Of a stretch of DNA of 56,596 bases, positions 38,753-46,067 are shown in pieces; the first letter of the stretch is position 1; each line of letters begins with the position of its first letter. The position numbers were made by a program, and so were the translations under genes. The stretch comes from Bacteroidota bacterium. Lineage in GTDB: Bacteria > Bacteroidota > Bacteroidia > Cytophagales > Cyclobacteriaceae. The stretch covers positions 1 through 56,596 of the forward strand of contig JAFDYY010000018.1 of NCBI GenBank assembly GCA_018267195.1, written 5' to 3'. The notes beneath the pieces were generated by a model. It was given only the letters and a program-made list of their open reading frames with translations. It made no database searches and was not told the DNA's origin.

Positions 38753-40111
38753 TTGCATTTTTTTTCCCGATATTCTTTCATTTGGCGTTTCCCCACGGAG
38801 CAGGAAAAAGCGTACGATGAATTTGTGTTTCCGGCCAATTTGCTATCGCTGCGGTTAGTTACATTCATTACGTTGTTCGGAATGAGCACCTTTCTGATGA
38901 TTGATTTTTTTCGCGATGTGGACTTCAGCATTGTTCTGCTCTCGCGCATGGTGGTGCTGAGCTACGCTTCCGCGCTCATGTTTTTCATTCTCAAGCGCAA
39001 GCCCAGTCCCCGGTTTGTTACCTGGGGGATTGTTTCCATTGCTTTCATTAATTTTGGTGCGGCTATGATTACGGCCACGTTTGCCCGGATGCCGGGGTAT
39101 TATATTACCAACCTTTTATTTCTCATTTGGATCTTAGTGGCCGCTGTTAGCGGGCTTAACCTGCGACAGGTGTTGTTATTAAACTTAGCGCTATTCATCA
39201 TCTTTGTTATCTTTTCTCAAACGGCTCATCACGATCCCTTTTACTCCACTCAGTACCCGCACCTGGTTGTGTCTTTTATATATTTTGTAATTGTAGCTAC
39301 GGTGCTGGAGTACCGCAGGCGAAAAAATTTTTTACAATTCAGCGAACTGACGGAGCAAAAAAAATTAGTTGAGAATTTAAACCAGCAAAAGAATAAGATT
39401 ATCACCATCCTCTCGCACGATATTGCCGATCCGTTAAACTCGCTCACCAGCCTGGTTCACTTGCAGGAAAAAGGAAAACTGGTGGATTTGGATCGGGAAA
39501 ACTTTCTAACCCAAATCGGGGGTGAGCTGAAAAACGTTACCGGGTTGCTGTATGGATTGGTGCGGTGGTCGCGGTCGCAAATGGATGGGTTTGTGTCCGA
39601 AAAGAAAACGGTTAGGCTCGTTCCCTTTCTGGAAAATATAGTCCATCCTTTCAAAGCCACGGCATCCGAAAAAAAACTTGGGTTTAACCTACCGATAGAT
39701 GCCGAATCAACATTTTATGCCGATGAGGAGATGATCCGCATAGCGGTTCGCAATGTTATTTCTAATGCGGTGAAGTTTGCTACTCCGGGCACGGTTATTA
39801 CCATTGAGAGTATGGGCGAACCGGATAAAATTATTATTTGTATTGCCAATCGTGGGGTGCCTATGCCGCCCGAGCTTCAGCGAAAACTGTTTACCCACCA
39901 ACTACCTCCGGCCGAGGGTACCCACCATGAGCAAGGGGCGGGGTTGGGCTTGGTGATGGCCTCTTTTTTTATCCGGTTTAATGGTGGAAATATTTTTCTA
40001 GACCCTACTGATATGCACGGGCTTACTCAATTCAGAATTGAGTTACCCACGGCCTATACCGAAACACAAGACGTTCAGATCGAGCGGTTAATCTCAAATT
40101 TTTCTAAGTAG
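38753..40111 (+). CDS. membrane sensor histidine kinase
   Basis: 452-aa kinase with about six N-terminal membrane segments (32-185) and no obvious periplasmic sensor domain. A coiled linker (190-215) follows, then the H-box ITILSHDIADPLNSL with His222, N-box NVISNAVKFATP (about 332-343) and G-box GAGLGLVMA (about 400). The start is uncertain: TTG 38753 is the only start codon that keeps the first segment and there is no ATG until codon 44. No response regulator lies next to it. Its 3' end overlaps that of the E2 gene on the other strand by 37 bp. Confidence 0.85.
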   Translation: MHFFSRYSFIWRFPTEQEKAYDEFVFPANLLSLRLVTFITLFGMSTFLMIDFFRDVDFSIVLLSRMVVLSYASALMFFILKRKPSPRFVTWGIVSIAFINFGAAMITATFARMPGYYITNLLFLIWILVAAVSGLNLRQVLLLNLALFIIFVIFSQTAHHDPFYSTQYPHLVVSFIYFVIVATVLEYRRRKNFLQFSELTEQKKLVENLNQQKNKIITILSHDIADPLNSLTSLVHLQEKGKLVDLDRENFLTQIGGELKNVTGLLYGLVRWSRSQMDGFVSEKKTVRLVPFLENIVHPFKATASEKKLGFNLPIDAESTFYADEEMIRIAVRNVISNAVKFATPGTVITIESMGEPDKIIICIANRGVPMPPELQRKLFTHQLPPAEGTHHEQGAGLGLVMASFFIRFNGGNIFLDPTDMHGLTQFRIELPTAYTETQDVQIERLISNFSK

Positions 40112-41352
40112 TCGGCTACCCGTCTTACAAAACTTCCGCCCAGTGCACCATCTACCACGCGGTGGTCGTACGAGTGCGACAAAAACATTTTATGACGGAT
40201 GGCAATGGAGTCGCCATAAGGTGTTTCTATAACAGCCGGTTTTTTCTGCACCGCTCCGAGCGCCAGAATGGCTACTTGCGGCTGCATAATAATAGGCGTC
40301 CCCATTACATTGCCAAACGAACCCACATTTGAAATGGTGAACGTGCCTCCGGCCAGTTCATCGGGTTTAAGTTTATTTTCGCGGGCGCGTTTGGCCAGAT
40401 CATTTACCGCTTTAGCCAGTCCGGCAATGCTGTATTGATTGGCATTGCGAATAACGGGTACAATTAAATTTCCGCTGGGCAAGGCCACGGCCATACCAAT
40501 ATTAATATCGCGTTTCTTAATAATCTTGTCGCCATCTACCTGCACATTAATCATCGGAAAATCTTTCATGGCTAATACCACGGCCTCTATAAAAATGGGC
40601 GTAAACGTAAGCACCTCCCCCGTTTGCTTCTGAAATTCATTCTTCACTTTGTTTCTCCAATACACCACGCTGGTAACATCCGCTTCCACAAACGAAGTAA
40701 CATGTGGTGAAATGCGTTTGCTGTCCACCATACGTTCGGCAATCATCTTGCGCATGCGGTCCATTTGGATAATTTCATCGCCCGCGCTTACCGAAGCAGG
40801 CACCAAGGGCGCTGAAACGGGAGCAACCGTTAGGCTCTTTCCCAGTTTACGGTTTTGCACATATCCTAAAATATCTTTTTTGGTTACCCGCCCTTCGGCT
40901 CCCGTGCCGGCAATAGTTTCCAGTTCAGCCACGGCAATGCCTTCTTCTTTCGCAATATTTTTTACCAACGGAGAATAAAAACGCGTTGACGATTTATAAT
41001 CGTAGGCAGCGTGCCCGTTAGATATCGTTACCGGAAGCGAGGGCTCGGCTATTGAGGCCGATTGGGTTTCTGTTAAAACAGGTTCGGGAGTAGGTTCTTC
41101 TTTTCCGGCTGCTTCGGTAGCAATCAGGGCAATGGCTTTCCCCACTTTTACCACCTCTCCTTCCTTTGCCAGAATTTCTTTCAGCACACCGGCATAGGTA
41201 GAAGGCACTTCAGTATCTACTTTGTCGGTCGCTACTTCGAGCACACTTTCATCTTGCTCAATTTTATCGCCCGGCTTTTTGAGCCACTTCAAAATAGTGG
41301 CCTCCATTATGCTTTCGCCCATCTTGGGCATAATTAATTCTGCCTGTGCCAT
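40075..41352 (-). CDS. 2-oxoacid dehydrogenase E2 component (dihydrolipoamide acyltransferase)
   Basis: 425-aa E2 with a single lipoyl domain (1-77; lipoyl-lysine Lys44 in VATDKVDTEVP), an Ala/Pro/Glu linker, an E3/E1-binding domain (about 125-160, FYSPLVKNIAKEEGI, GRVTKKDILGYV) and a 230-residue catalytic domain ending SHSYDHRVVDGALGG with His397 and Asp401. It moves an acyl group from lipoamide to CoA. One lipoyl domain and this linker suit branched-chain or 2-oxoglutarate/pyruvate complexes of Bacteroidota; the substrate cannot be fixed. E1 and E3 genes are not adjacent. Confidence 0.92.
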   Translation of the reverse strand: MAQAELIMPKMGESIMEATILKWLKKPGDKIEQDESVLEVATDKVDTEVPSTYAGVLKEILAKEGEVVKVGKAIALIATEAAGKEEPTPEPVLTETQSASIAEPSLPVTISNGHAAYDYKSSTRFYSPLVKNIAKEEGIAVAELETIAGTGAEGRVTKKDILGYVQNRKLGKSLTVAPVSAPLVPASVSAGDEIIQMDRMRKMIAERMVDSKRISPHVTSFVEADVTSVVYWRNKVKNEFQKQTGEVLTFTPIFIEAVVLAMKDFPMINVQVDGDKIIKKRDINIGMAVALPSGNLIVPVIRNANQYSIAGLAKAVNDLAKRARENKLKPDELAGGTFTISNVGSFGNVMGTPIIMQPQVAILALGAVQKKPAVIETPYGDSIAIRHKMFLSHSYDHRVVDGALGGSFVRRVADYLEKFEINRSI

Positions 41353-41428
41353 GATCGGAAATTTTAGAAACGTAAAGGTAGATTATTTTCAATGCGATTG
41401 CCAACATTCGGTTGAAGGCAAAAGGTAG

Positions 41429-41614
41429 TTTTGGATTTTTGTATATCTGCCAAACAAAAAATCTATTTTTGGTAGATGTACCTGCTGTTTGCTTTTACCT
41501 GCCCTGATTGCCGGCATAATCCTGTTGACATTGACTGATCTTACTCCGAGTTTATTGTTTCCGCTAACCTGGTTGATAATCTACAAATCAAAACAGAATA
41601 ATGTCTGGCGGTAA
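41429..41614 (+). other. hydrophobic open frame without start codon
   Basis: 61 sense codons after a TAG, with no ATG, GTG or TTG start, encoding a clear membrane pattern: CCLLLPALIAGIILLTL, DLTPSLLFPLTWLIIYKSKQ, then stop. It looks like the body of a small membrane protein whose start is lost or non-standard. It lies in the 507-bp gap between the E2 gene and the ATPase gene. The rest of this gap holds the cinA-end copy and an inverted repeat. Confidence 0.25.
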
Positions 41615-41650
41615 TTTGAAATATTGAGCTGCATCTCTATTTATTCTAAT

Positions 41651-41773
41651 TTACTTCGGCAAACTCGTCCGTATCAAATTCAGTACGGCAATGGAAGCAG
41701 CTTTTATATTCAATAATCGCCCGGTAGTAAGTTGCCATTTTTTCGTCATCGTATAGTGCTTATCTGAATAGGC
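41651..41773 (-). pseudogene. orphan second copy of the cinA 3' end
   Basis: 123 bp that align without gaps to 43011-43133, the last 41 codons of cinA including its stop codon; I count 13 differences (89 percent identity). Translation AYSDKHYTMTKKWQLTTGRL then LNIKAASIAVLNLIRTSLPK and stop, with only four residue changes, so it is a true former coding end. Same orientation as cinA. The copies start exactly at the stop codon and diverge after TAGGC. Between them lies only the ATPase gene and its leader. Confidence 0.85.
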
Positions 41774-41820
41774 ACTTAAACTTAATTATATGCGTTACGT
41801 TGATTATTACGCACATTTTT

Positions 41821-41855
41821 AGTACATATTTGCAATTAAAATGAAAATATGTACT
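41821..41855. promoter_or_regulatory. inverted repeat at the start of the ATPase gene
   Basis: AGTACATATTT (41821-41831) and AAATATGTACT (41845-41855): perfect 11-bp arms 13 bp apart, the second arm ending 10 bp before the ATG. The first arm overlaps a possible -7 box (CATATTTG). Could be an operator or an RNA hairpin that hides the ribosome site. Confidence 0.5.
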
Positions 41856-41865
41856 ATTTTTGGTT

Positions 41866-43008
41866 ATGTTTGAAAGGGAATCAGGTAAACAAATCAAAAA
41901 ATTGAGCCGCTATTACCCGGTGCTTTTCCTGAGCGGTCCCCGGCAGTCAGGCAAAACCACACTGGCCAAACAACTGTTTAAAAACTTACCCTACGTGCTG
42001 CTCGAGCTGCCCGACCAACGCAGGCTTGCACAAGCCGATCCACATTCATTTCTTCAGAAATTCCCGAAAGGGGCAGTACTGGATGAAGTCCAGAATGCAC
42101 CTGAACTTTTCTCTTACCTACAAGGAGTTGTGGACGAAAATCCGAAAAAAAAATTTGTACTCACGGGCTCGCAAAATTTTTTGTTGAATGAAAAGATTAC
42201 ACAGTCGCTGGCTGGGCGAGCCGGAGTGTCTGTACTGCTCCCGCTTACGCTGCACGAACTTAACCCATCGCCAAAGGCTACGTTTTCAGAATTGATTGTG
42301 AGAGGTTTTTACCCCGGGCTACATGCAAAGAAAATGCCTCCCGCCTTGTTTTACCCAAGCTATCTGCAAACCTACATCGAACGCGATGTGCGCAGTTTGC
42401 AGAATGTAGGGAACCTCAATCAATTCAATCTCTTTTTGAGATTATGTGCCGGGCGGACTGGGCAAATTCTGAATGTAAGCAACTTGGCCAGTGAAACGGG
42501 AATTTCCGTAAACACGGCCAACGCTTGGCTGTCCGTGTTGGAAGCGAGCTATGTCATTTTCCGCCTGCCACCCTTTCACAAAAACTATAAGAAGCGTTTG
42601 GTTAAAGCCCCGAAGCTTTATTTCATCGACACAGGCCTGGCCTGCTACCTGTTGGGAATAAAAAATGCGAGAGAGTTTACTTCTCATTTTGCCTATGGTG
42701 CGTTGTTTGAAAATTTTGTGATCTTAGAGATGCTCAAGAAAAGGCTAAACGAAGGGATTCGAGACGGGCTCTATTACTGGCGCGACAACAAAGGAATTGA
42801 AATCGATCTGATCATTGAAGACGGAAAAAAAATTGCAGCCTATGAAATCAAAGCCGGGCAAACATCAAATACCGAATACTTCAAAAACCTGAAGTATTGG
42901 TCGCAACTATCCGATCAGCACCGCGATAATACTGTAATTTACGGTGGGGATTTTGAACATCGGCTTCCTTACGGAAGGCTGGAAAGTTGGAAGCGGTTGC
43001 TGCAATAA
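41866..43008 (+). CDS. AAA ATPase with DUF4143 domain
   Basis: 380-aa from ATG 41866 (the TTG at 41860 is rejected). Walker A GPRQSGKT (24-31), Walker B GAVLDEVQ with Asp73/Glu74, sensor LTGSQN (99-104), then a winged-helix part (LASETGISVNTANAWLSVLE, about 205-224). The C-terminal DUF4143 part has a PD-(D/E)XK-like pattern: EFGALFEN-type helix (GALFENFVILEML), GIEIDLII with Asp314, and YEIKAG with Glu327/Lys329. Such ATPases are abundant and variable in Bacteroidota, without a settled function. Its stop is 2 bp from the cinA stop (convergent), and it lies inside the duplicated cinA end, so it probably arrived as part of a 1360-bp insertion. Confidence 0.88.
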   Translation: MFERESGKQIKKLSRYYPVLFLSGPRQSGKTTLAKQLFKNLPYVLLELPDQRRLAQADPHSFLQKFPKGAVLDEVQNAPELFSYLQGVVDENPKKKFVLTGSQNFLLNEKITQSLAGRAGVSVLLPLTLHELNPSPKATFSELIVRGFYPGLHAKKMPPALFYPSYLQTYIERDVRSLQNVGNLNQFNLFLRLCAGRTGQILNVSNLASETGISVNTANAWLSVLEASYVIFRLPPFHKNYKKRLVKAPKLYFIDTGLACYLLGIKNAREFTSHFAYGALFENFVILEMLKKRLNEGIRDGLYYWRDNKGIEIDLIIEDGKKIAAYEIKAGQTSNTEYFKNLKYWSQLSDQHRDNTVIYGGDFEHRLPYGRLESWKRLLQ

Positions 43009-43010
43009 CT

Positions 43011-44258
43011 TTACTTCGGCAAACTCGTCCGTATCAAATTCAGTACGGCAATGGAGGCAGCTTTTATATTCAGTAATCGCTCGGTAGTAAGCTGCAATTT
43101 TTTTGTTACCGTATGATGCTTGTCGGAGTAGGCGATCCAAACCAAGCCTACGGGTTTTTCGGGGGTGGCTCCGCCCGGGCCGGCAATGCCGCTAGTGGCA
43201 ACCCCAATATCAGTATTGAACTTTGCCCGCACAATGTTGGCCATCTCTATAATAGTAGGCTCGCTTACTGCTCCATGTTTTTCAAGCACTTCGGGCTTCA
43301 CACCCAATTGCCGCATTTTTATTTGGTAATCATACGGGATCATGCTTCCTAAAAAATAATGCGAACTGCCCGGCACACTCGTAATCAGATGAGAGAGATA
43401 GCCGCCTGTACAGCTTTCGGCAATAGAAAGGGTTAATTCTTTTTCGCTGAGCAGTTTTCCAATAGCCACCTCCAGCGGCTCATGGCCATAACCATAGATA
43501 TATTCGCCCACCAAGGGTATAACCTTCTGCGAAAATTTTTCGATTTCATTTTTTAAAACCAACTCATTTTCGCCTATACCTGTAAGGCGGAGCTTTACTT
43601 CGCCTATGCTGGGCAGGTAAGCCAGCTTGATATGTGTCGGCAATGATTTTTCCCACTGCGCAATTTTATCGGCCAGCATTGATTCGCCTATTCCTACCGT
43701 GCGAATAACCTGGTGAACAATAACAGGAAGTTTAAATTTTTCTTTTAGCCGGGGCAGTACCTGCTCGGTCATCATCTTCTTCATTTCATGCGGTACCCCG
43801 GGCATCGACATAAATACTTTTCCATTTTTTTCAAACCACATACCGGGAGCCGTGCCAATGGGGTTACTAATTTTAGTGCAACAAACGGGCAGTACGGCTT
43901 GTTGTTTGTTCGTTTCGGTTAGTTCGCGGCCACGGCTTTTAAAGAAAGCCGTAACTTCTTCCAGTGCCTCCGGGTGCAGGCGCATCTCACAATTAAAATG
44001 CTTTGCCAACAACGGCTTGGTAAGATCATCGCTGGTAGGGCCCAGACCACCGGTTATCAAAATAATATCGGCTCTGTTTTCAGCTTCGGCAAAAGCGGTA
44101 AGCATATCCTGCTCTACATCACCCACGGTTGTTTTGCGTACTACTTTAATTCCCAGTTTGGCGAGTTCTACACTCATCCAATGGGAGTTGGTATCCACAA
44201 TTTGTCCGTATAAAATTTCATCGCCTATGCTGAGAAGTTCGGCTAAAACAGGTTTCAT
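43011..44258 (-). CDS. cinA: CinA family protein (competence/damage-inducible, NMN amidohydrolase type)
   Basis: 415-aa two-domain protein. The N-terminal MoCF-like domain (1-170) has AELLSIGDEILYGQIVDTNS, LITGGLGPTSDDLT and MSMPGVPHEM; the C-terminal CinA domain (about 255-415) has LSIAESCTGGYLSHLITSVP and GVATSGIAGPGGATPEKPVG, the pattern of nicotinamide mononucleotide deamidases. Complete length. The last 41 codons (43011-43133) exist a second time at 41651-41773. Probably monocistronic. Confidence 0.93.
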   Translation of the reverse strand: MKPVLAELLSIGDEILYGQIVDTNSHWMSVELAKLGIKVVRKTTVGDVEQDMLTAFAEAENRADIILITGGLGPTSDDLTKPLLAKHFNCEMRLHPEALEEVTAFFKSRGRELTETNKQQAVLPVCCTKISNPIGTAPGMWFEKNGKVFMSMPGVPHEMKKMMTEQVLPRLKEKFKLPVIVHQVIRTVGIGESMLADKIAQWEKSLPTHIKLAYLPSIGEVKLRLTGIGENELVLKNEIEKFSQKVIPLVGEYIYGYGHEPLEVAIGKLLSEKELTLSIAESCTGGYLSHLITSVPGSSHYFLGSMIPYDYQIKMRQLGVKPEVLEKHGAVSEPTIIEMANIVRAKFNTDIGVATSGIAGPGGATPEKPVGLVWIAYSDKHHTVTKKLQLTTERLLNIKAASIAVLNLIRTSLPK

Positions 44259-44439
44259 CTGATTTTTTTTTAATCGCGCAAAGATGAGAAAGTTTTATGG
44301 ATTGCCTTTCCTCTCATTAACTGTTGATTGATAAGAAAAGGCTAATATAAATTAATGTAGCCCCCGTTTTTGTCAAACGAATTCCTTGAATGATTTGTAA
44401 AAATAGTTTTGGGTTCGTGTGTATTGAAAAGTAGGCTTA

Positions 44440-45279
44440 TTATTTCGGAGCCAGTTCGCCATACCAATATGCCGCTGTTACGCCTCCATCCATAAGGAAA
44501 TCACTTCCGGTAATAAATGCTCCATCCTCTGTCATTAATAACGCTCCTACGTTTCCTACTTCATCCGGTGTTCCGGCCCGCCCTACCGCACATTGGTTTA
44601 TCATCTGCCGGTAACCTTCCCCACGAGGTCCGCTCAGTTCATCTTTTGCCAACGGGGTAATAATGATGCCCGGGCTGATGGCATTTATTCTTGCCCCTCG
44701 TTTTCCCCAATGAACGGCTTCGGCCATTACGCGAAGCGAATTGCCACGTTTTGAAAGTTGATACGCATGAAGCGAATCTTTTACATGTTGAGGTTGTAAA
44801 AAATCGAGCATCAGTAACGCTTCCGTTGATGTTGTGGCCAATGCTTTGTTTTGCTCTACCGGTAAGGGTGGTAACCGATGACCTGATTGAGAAGCGATTA
44901 CCACACCGGAGCCGCCTGATGCCATGACGTTTCCAAATAATTCAAGAACAAGAGCCGTTCCGTATAAATCAACTTTCAGTATCATTTCTGGCGATGCCTG
45001 CGTGGGCGAGACTCCAGCCGCATGAATAAGTCCGTGTACCTTGCCCAAGGTTGTTGCCTTGTTAACCAGAGCAGCAACCGATGGCCGCGAAGAAACATCT
45101 ACTTCCGATGTGCTCACCTCAAATCCGGCTTCACTAAGAACACGGGCAGCTGCCGCTGCGTTTTCCTGGCGAAGGTCGGCCAGAAGAATATGCTTGCCGA
45201 CTCCCACCCGCCTGGCGATGGCTTGCCCTATTGAACCGGCACCAATAACAACAATTATTTTTACTGTTTTATCTTTCAT
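44440..45279 (-). CDS. short-chain dehydrogenase/reductase
   Basis: 279-aa SDR with the cofactor loop VVIGAGSIGQAIARR (about 10-24), Asp35 after the second strand (LLADLR, suggesting NAD preference), HAAGVS in place of NNAG (86-91), and active-site Tyr173-Lys177 (HAYQLSKRG). The substrate is unknown. Single gene between cinA and a cassette-like region. Confidence 0.87.
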   Translation of the reverse strand: MKDKTVKIIVVIGAGSIGQAIARRVGVGKHILLADLRQENAAAAARVLSEAGFEVSTSEVDVSSRPSVAALVNKATTLGKVHGLIHAAGVSPTQASPEMILKVDLYGTALVLELFGNVMASGGSGVVIASQSGHRLPPLPVEQNKALATTSTEALLMLDFLQPQHVKDSLHAYQLSKRGNSLRVMAEAVHWGKRGARINAISPGIIITPLAKDELSGPRGEGYRQMINQCAVGRAGTPDEVGNVGALLMTEDGAFITGSDFLMDGGVTAAYWYGELAPK

Positions 45280-45299
45280 ACACTCGGCCGCTTAGTTTT

Positions 45300-45462
45300 T
45301 AACATTGCTTGAAAAAGATTGTCTTAATCGGTTTGGGTATTACTGAAGGCGGGGTTTTTAGCACAAAAGTTCAATAGAATTACTGCTGTTGAACCTTATT
45401 CAAATATCCAATCGAAGTCTTTTCGCTCCGCTTTTGGCAACACTGTGTTAGCGGCTATTTTT
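45300..45462. repeat. candidate cassette flank (left)
   Basis: AT-rich sequence without a gene, containing GCACAAAAGTTCAATAGAAT and, next to the gene's stop, CAACACTGTGTTAGCGGC. From memory, close variants of these strings recur in intergenic DNA of many Bacteroidota beside short unrelated genes. Nothing in this window duplicates them. Confidence 0.3.
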
Positions 45463-45993
45463 TTATTTTCGTCTGTTGTTAATTTCCTTCTCAAGGTCAT
45501 TAAAGTTTGTCAACTCTCTTGGAATCAGAACAATATTTTTACCATTAAAGATATTTAAGTTGGCCCCCTTAACCCACAAGTCACCATTCTTATTTTCAAT
45601 AGACTTTATGTTGTTGAAATCAACTTTTGCATAATACTCACTAGAAATATTTTTTGCTTTGTCGTATGTTATTTTGTGTAAGAAGTTAAGTCGTGGCTCG
45701 TTGTCTAAGTCAATAACTCTTATTATTGAATTATCGTCCACTATAATTTGAAGATTTTCTGCCGTCAGTCGTGTCAATTTTTTATTGTTAAGGTATACAA
45801 GTCCAAGCATTAAGGCTGCAAGCAATATTGAAAAAAGCGGAATGAAAATAAATTCTGCTGGTGTGTCCCACATTATTAAAAACATAAGAAACGGCAATGA
45901 CGCTATGGCTATAGTTATTGCTTTAAATAGTCTGTTGTCATTTCGTTTTGTGTATTCAGAAATTTTTGAACTGTCAATTTTGTAAATTTTCAT
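45463..45993 (-). CDS. membrane hypothetical protein in a cassette-like setting
   Basis: 176-aa protein from ATG 45993 (MKIYKIDSSKISEYTKRNDN); the frame runs up to 46062 but those codons read a likely non-coding flank. Two membrane segments (about 25-42, AITIAIASLPFLMFLIMW, and 47-67, FIPLFSILLAALMLGLVYL) are followed by a 105-residue cytoplasmic beta-rich domain (IIVDDNSIIRVIDL, VLIPRELTNFNDLEKEIN) of bacterial PH-like appearance. No named family. AT-rich. Upstream flank begins within 6 bp of the GH3 stop. Confidence 0.6.
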   Translation of the reverse strand: MKIYKIDSSKISEYTKRNDNRLFKAITIAIASLPFLMFLIMWDTPAEFIFIPLFSILLAALMLGLVYLNNKKLTRLTAENLQIIVDDNSIIRVIDLDNEPRLNFLHKITYDKAKNISSEYYAKVDFNNIKSIENKNGDLWVKGANLNIFNGKNIVLIPRELTNFNDLEKEINNRRK

Positions 45994-46067
45994 TTTTGTC
46001 AATTTTGTTTGTTTATAGTATTCAGTCGTTGCGTTTGCTGGTCGTTCTAAAATTGCCGTCAACTTCT

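Noticed and set aside
45994..46062. Upstream extension of the membrane gene (start at 46062)
   Set aside because: The extra codons fall in the putative flank and give no sensible N-terminus; ATG 45993 is preferred.
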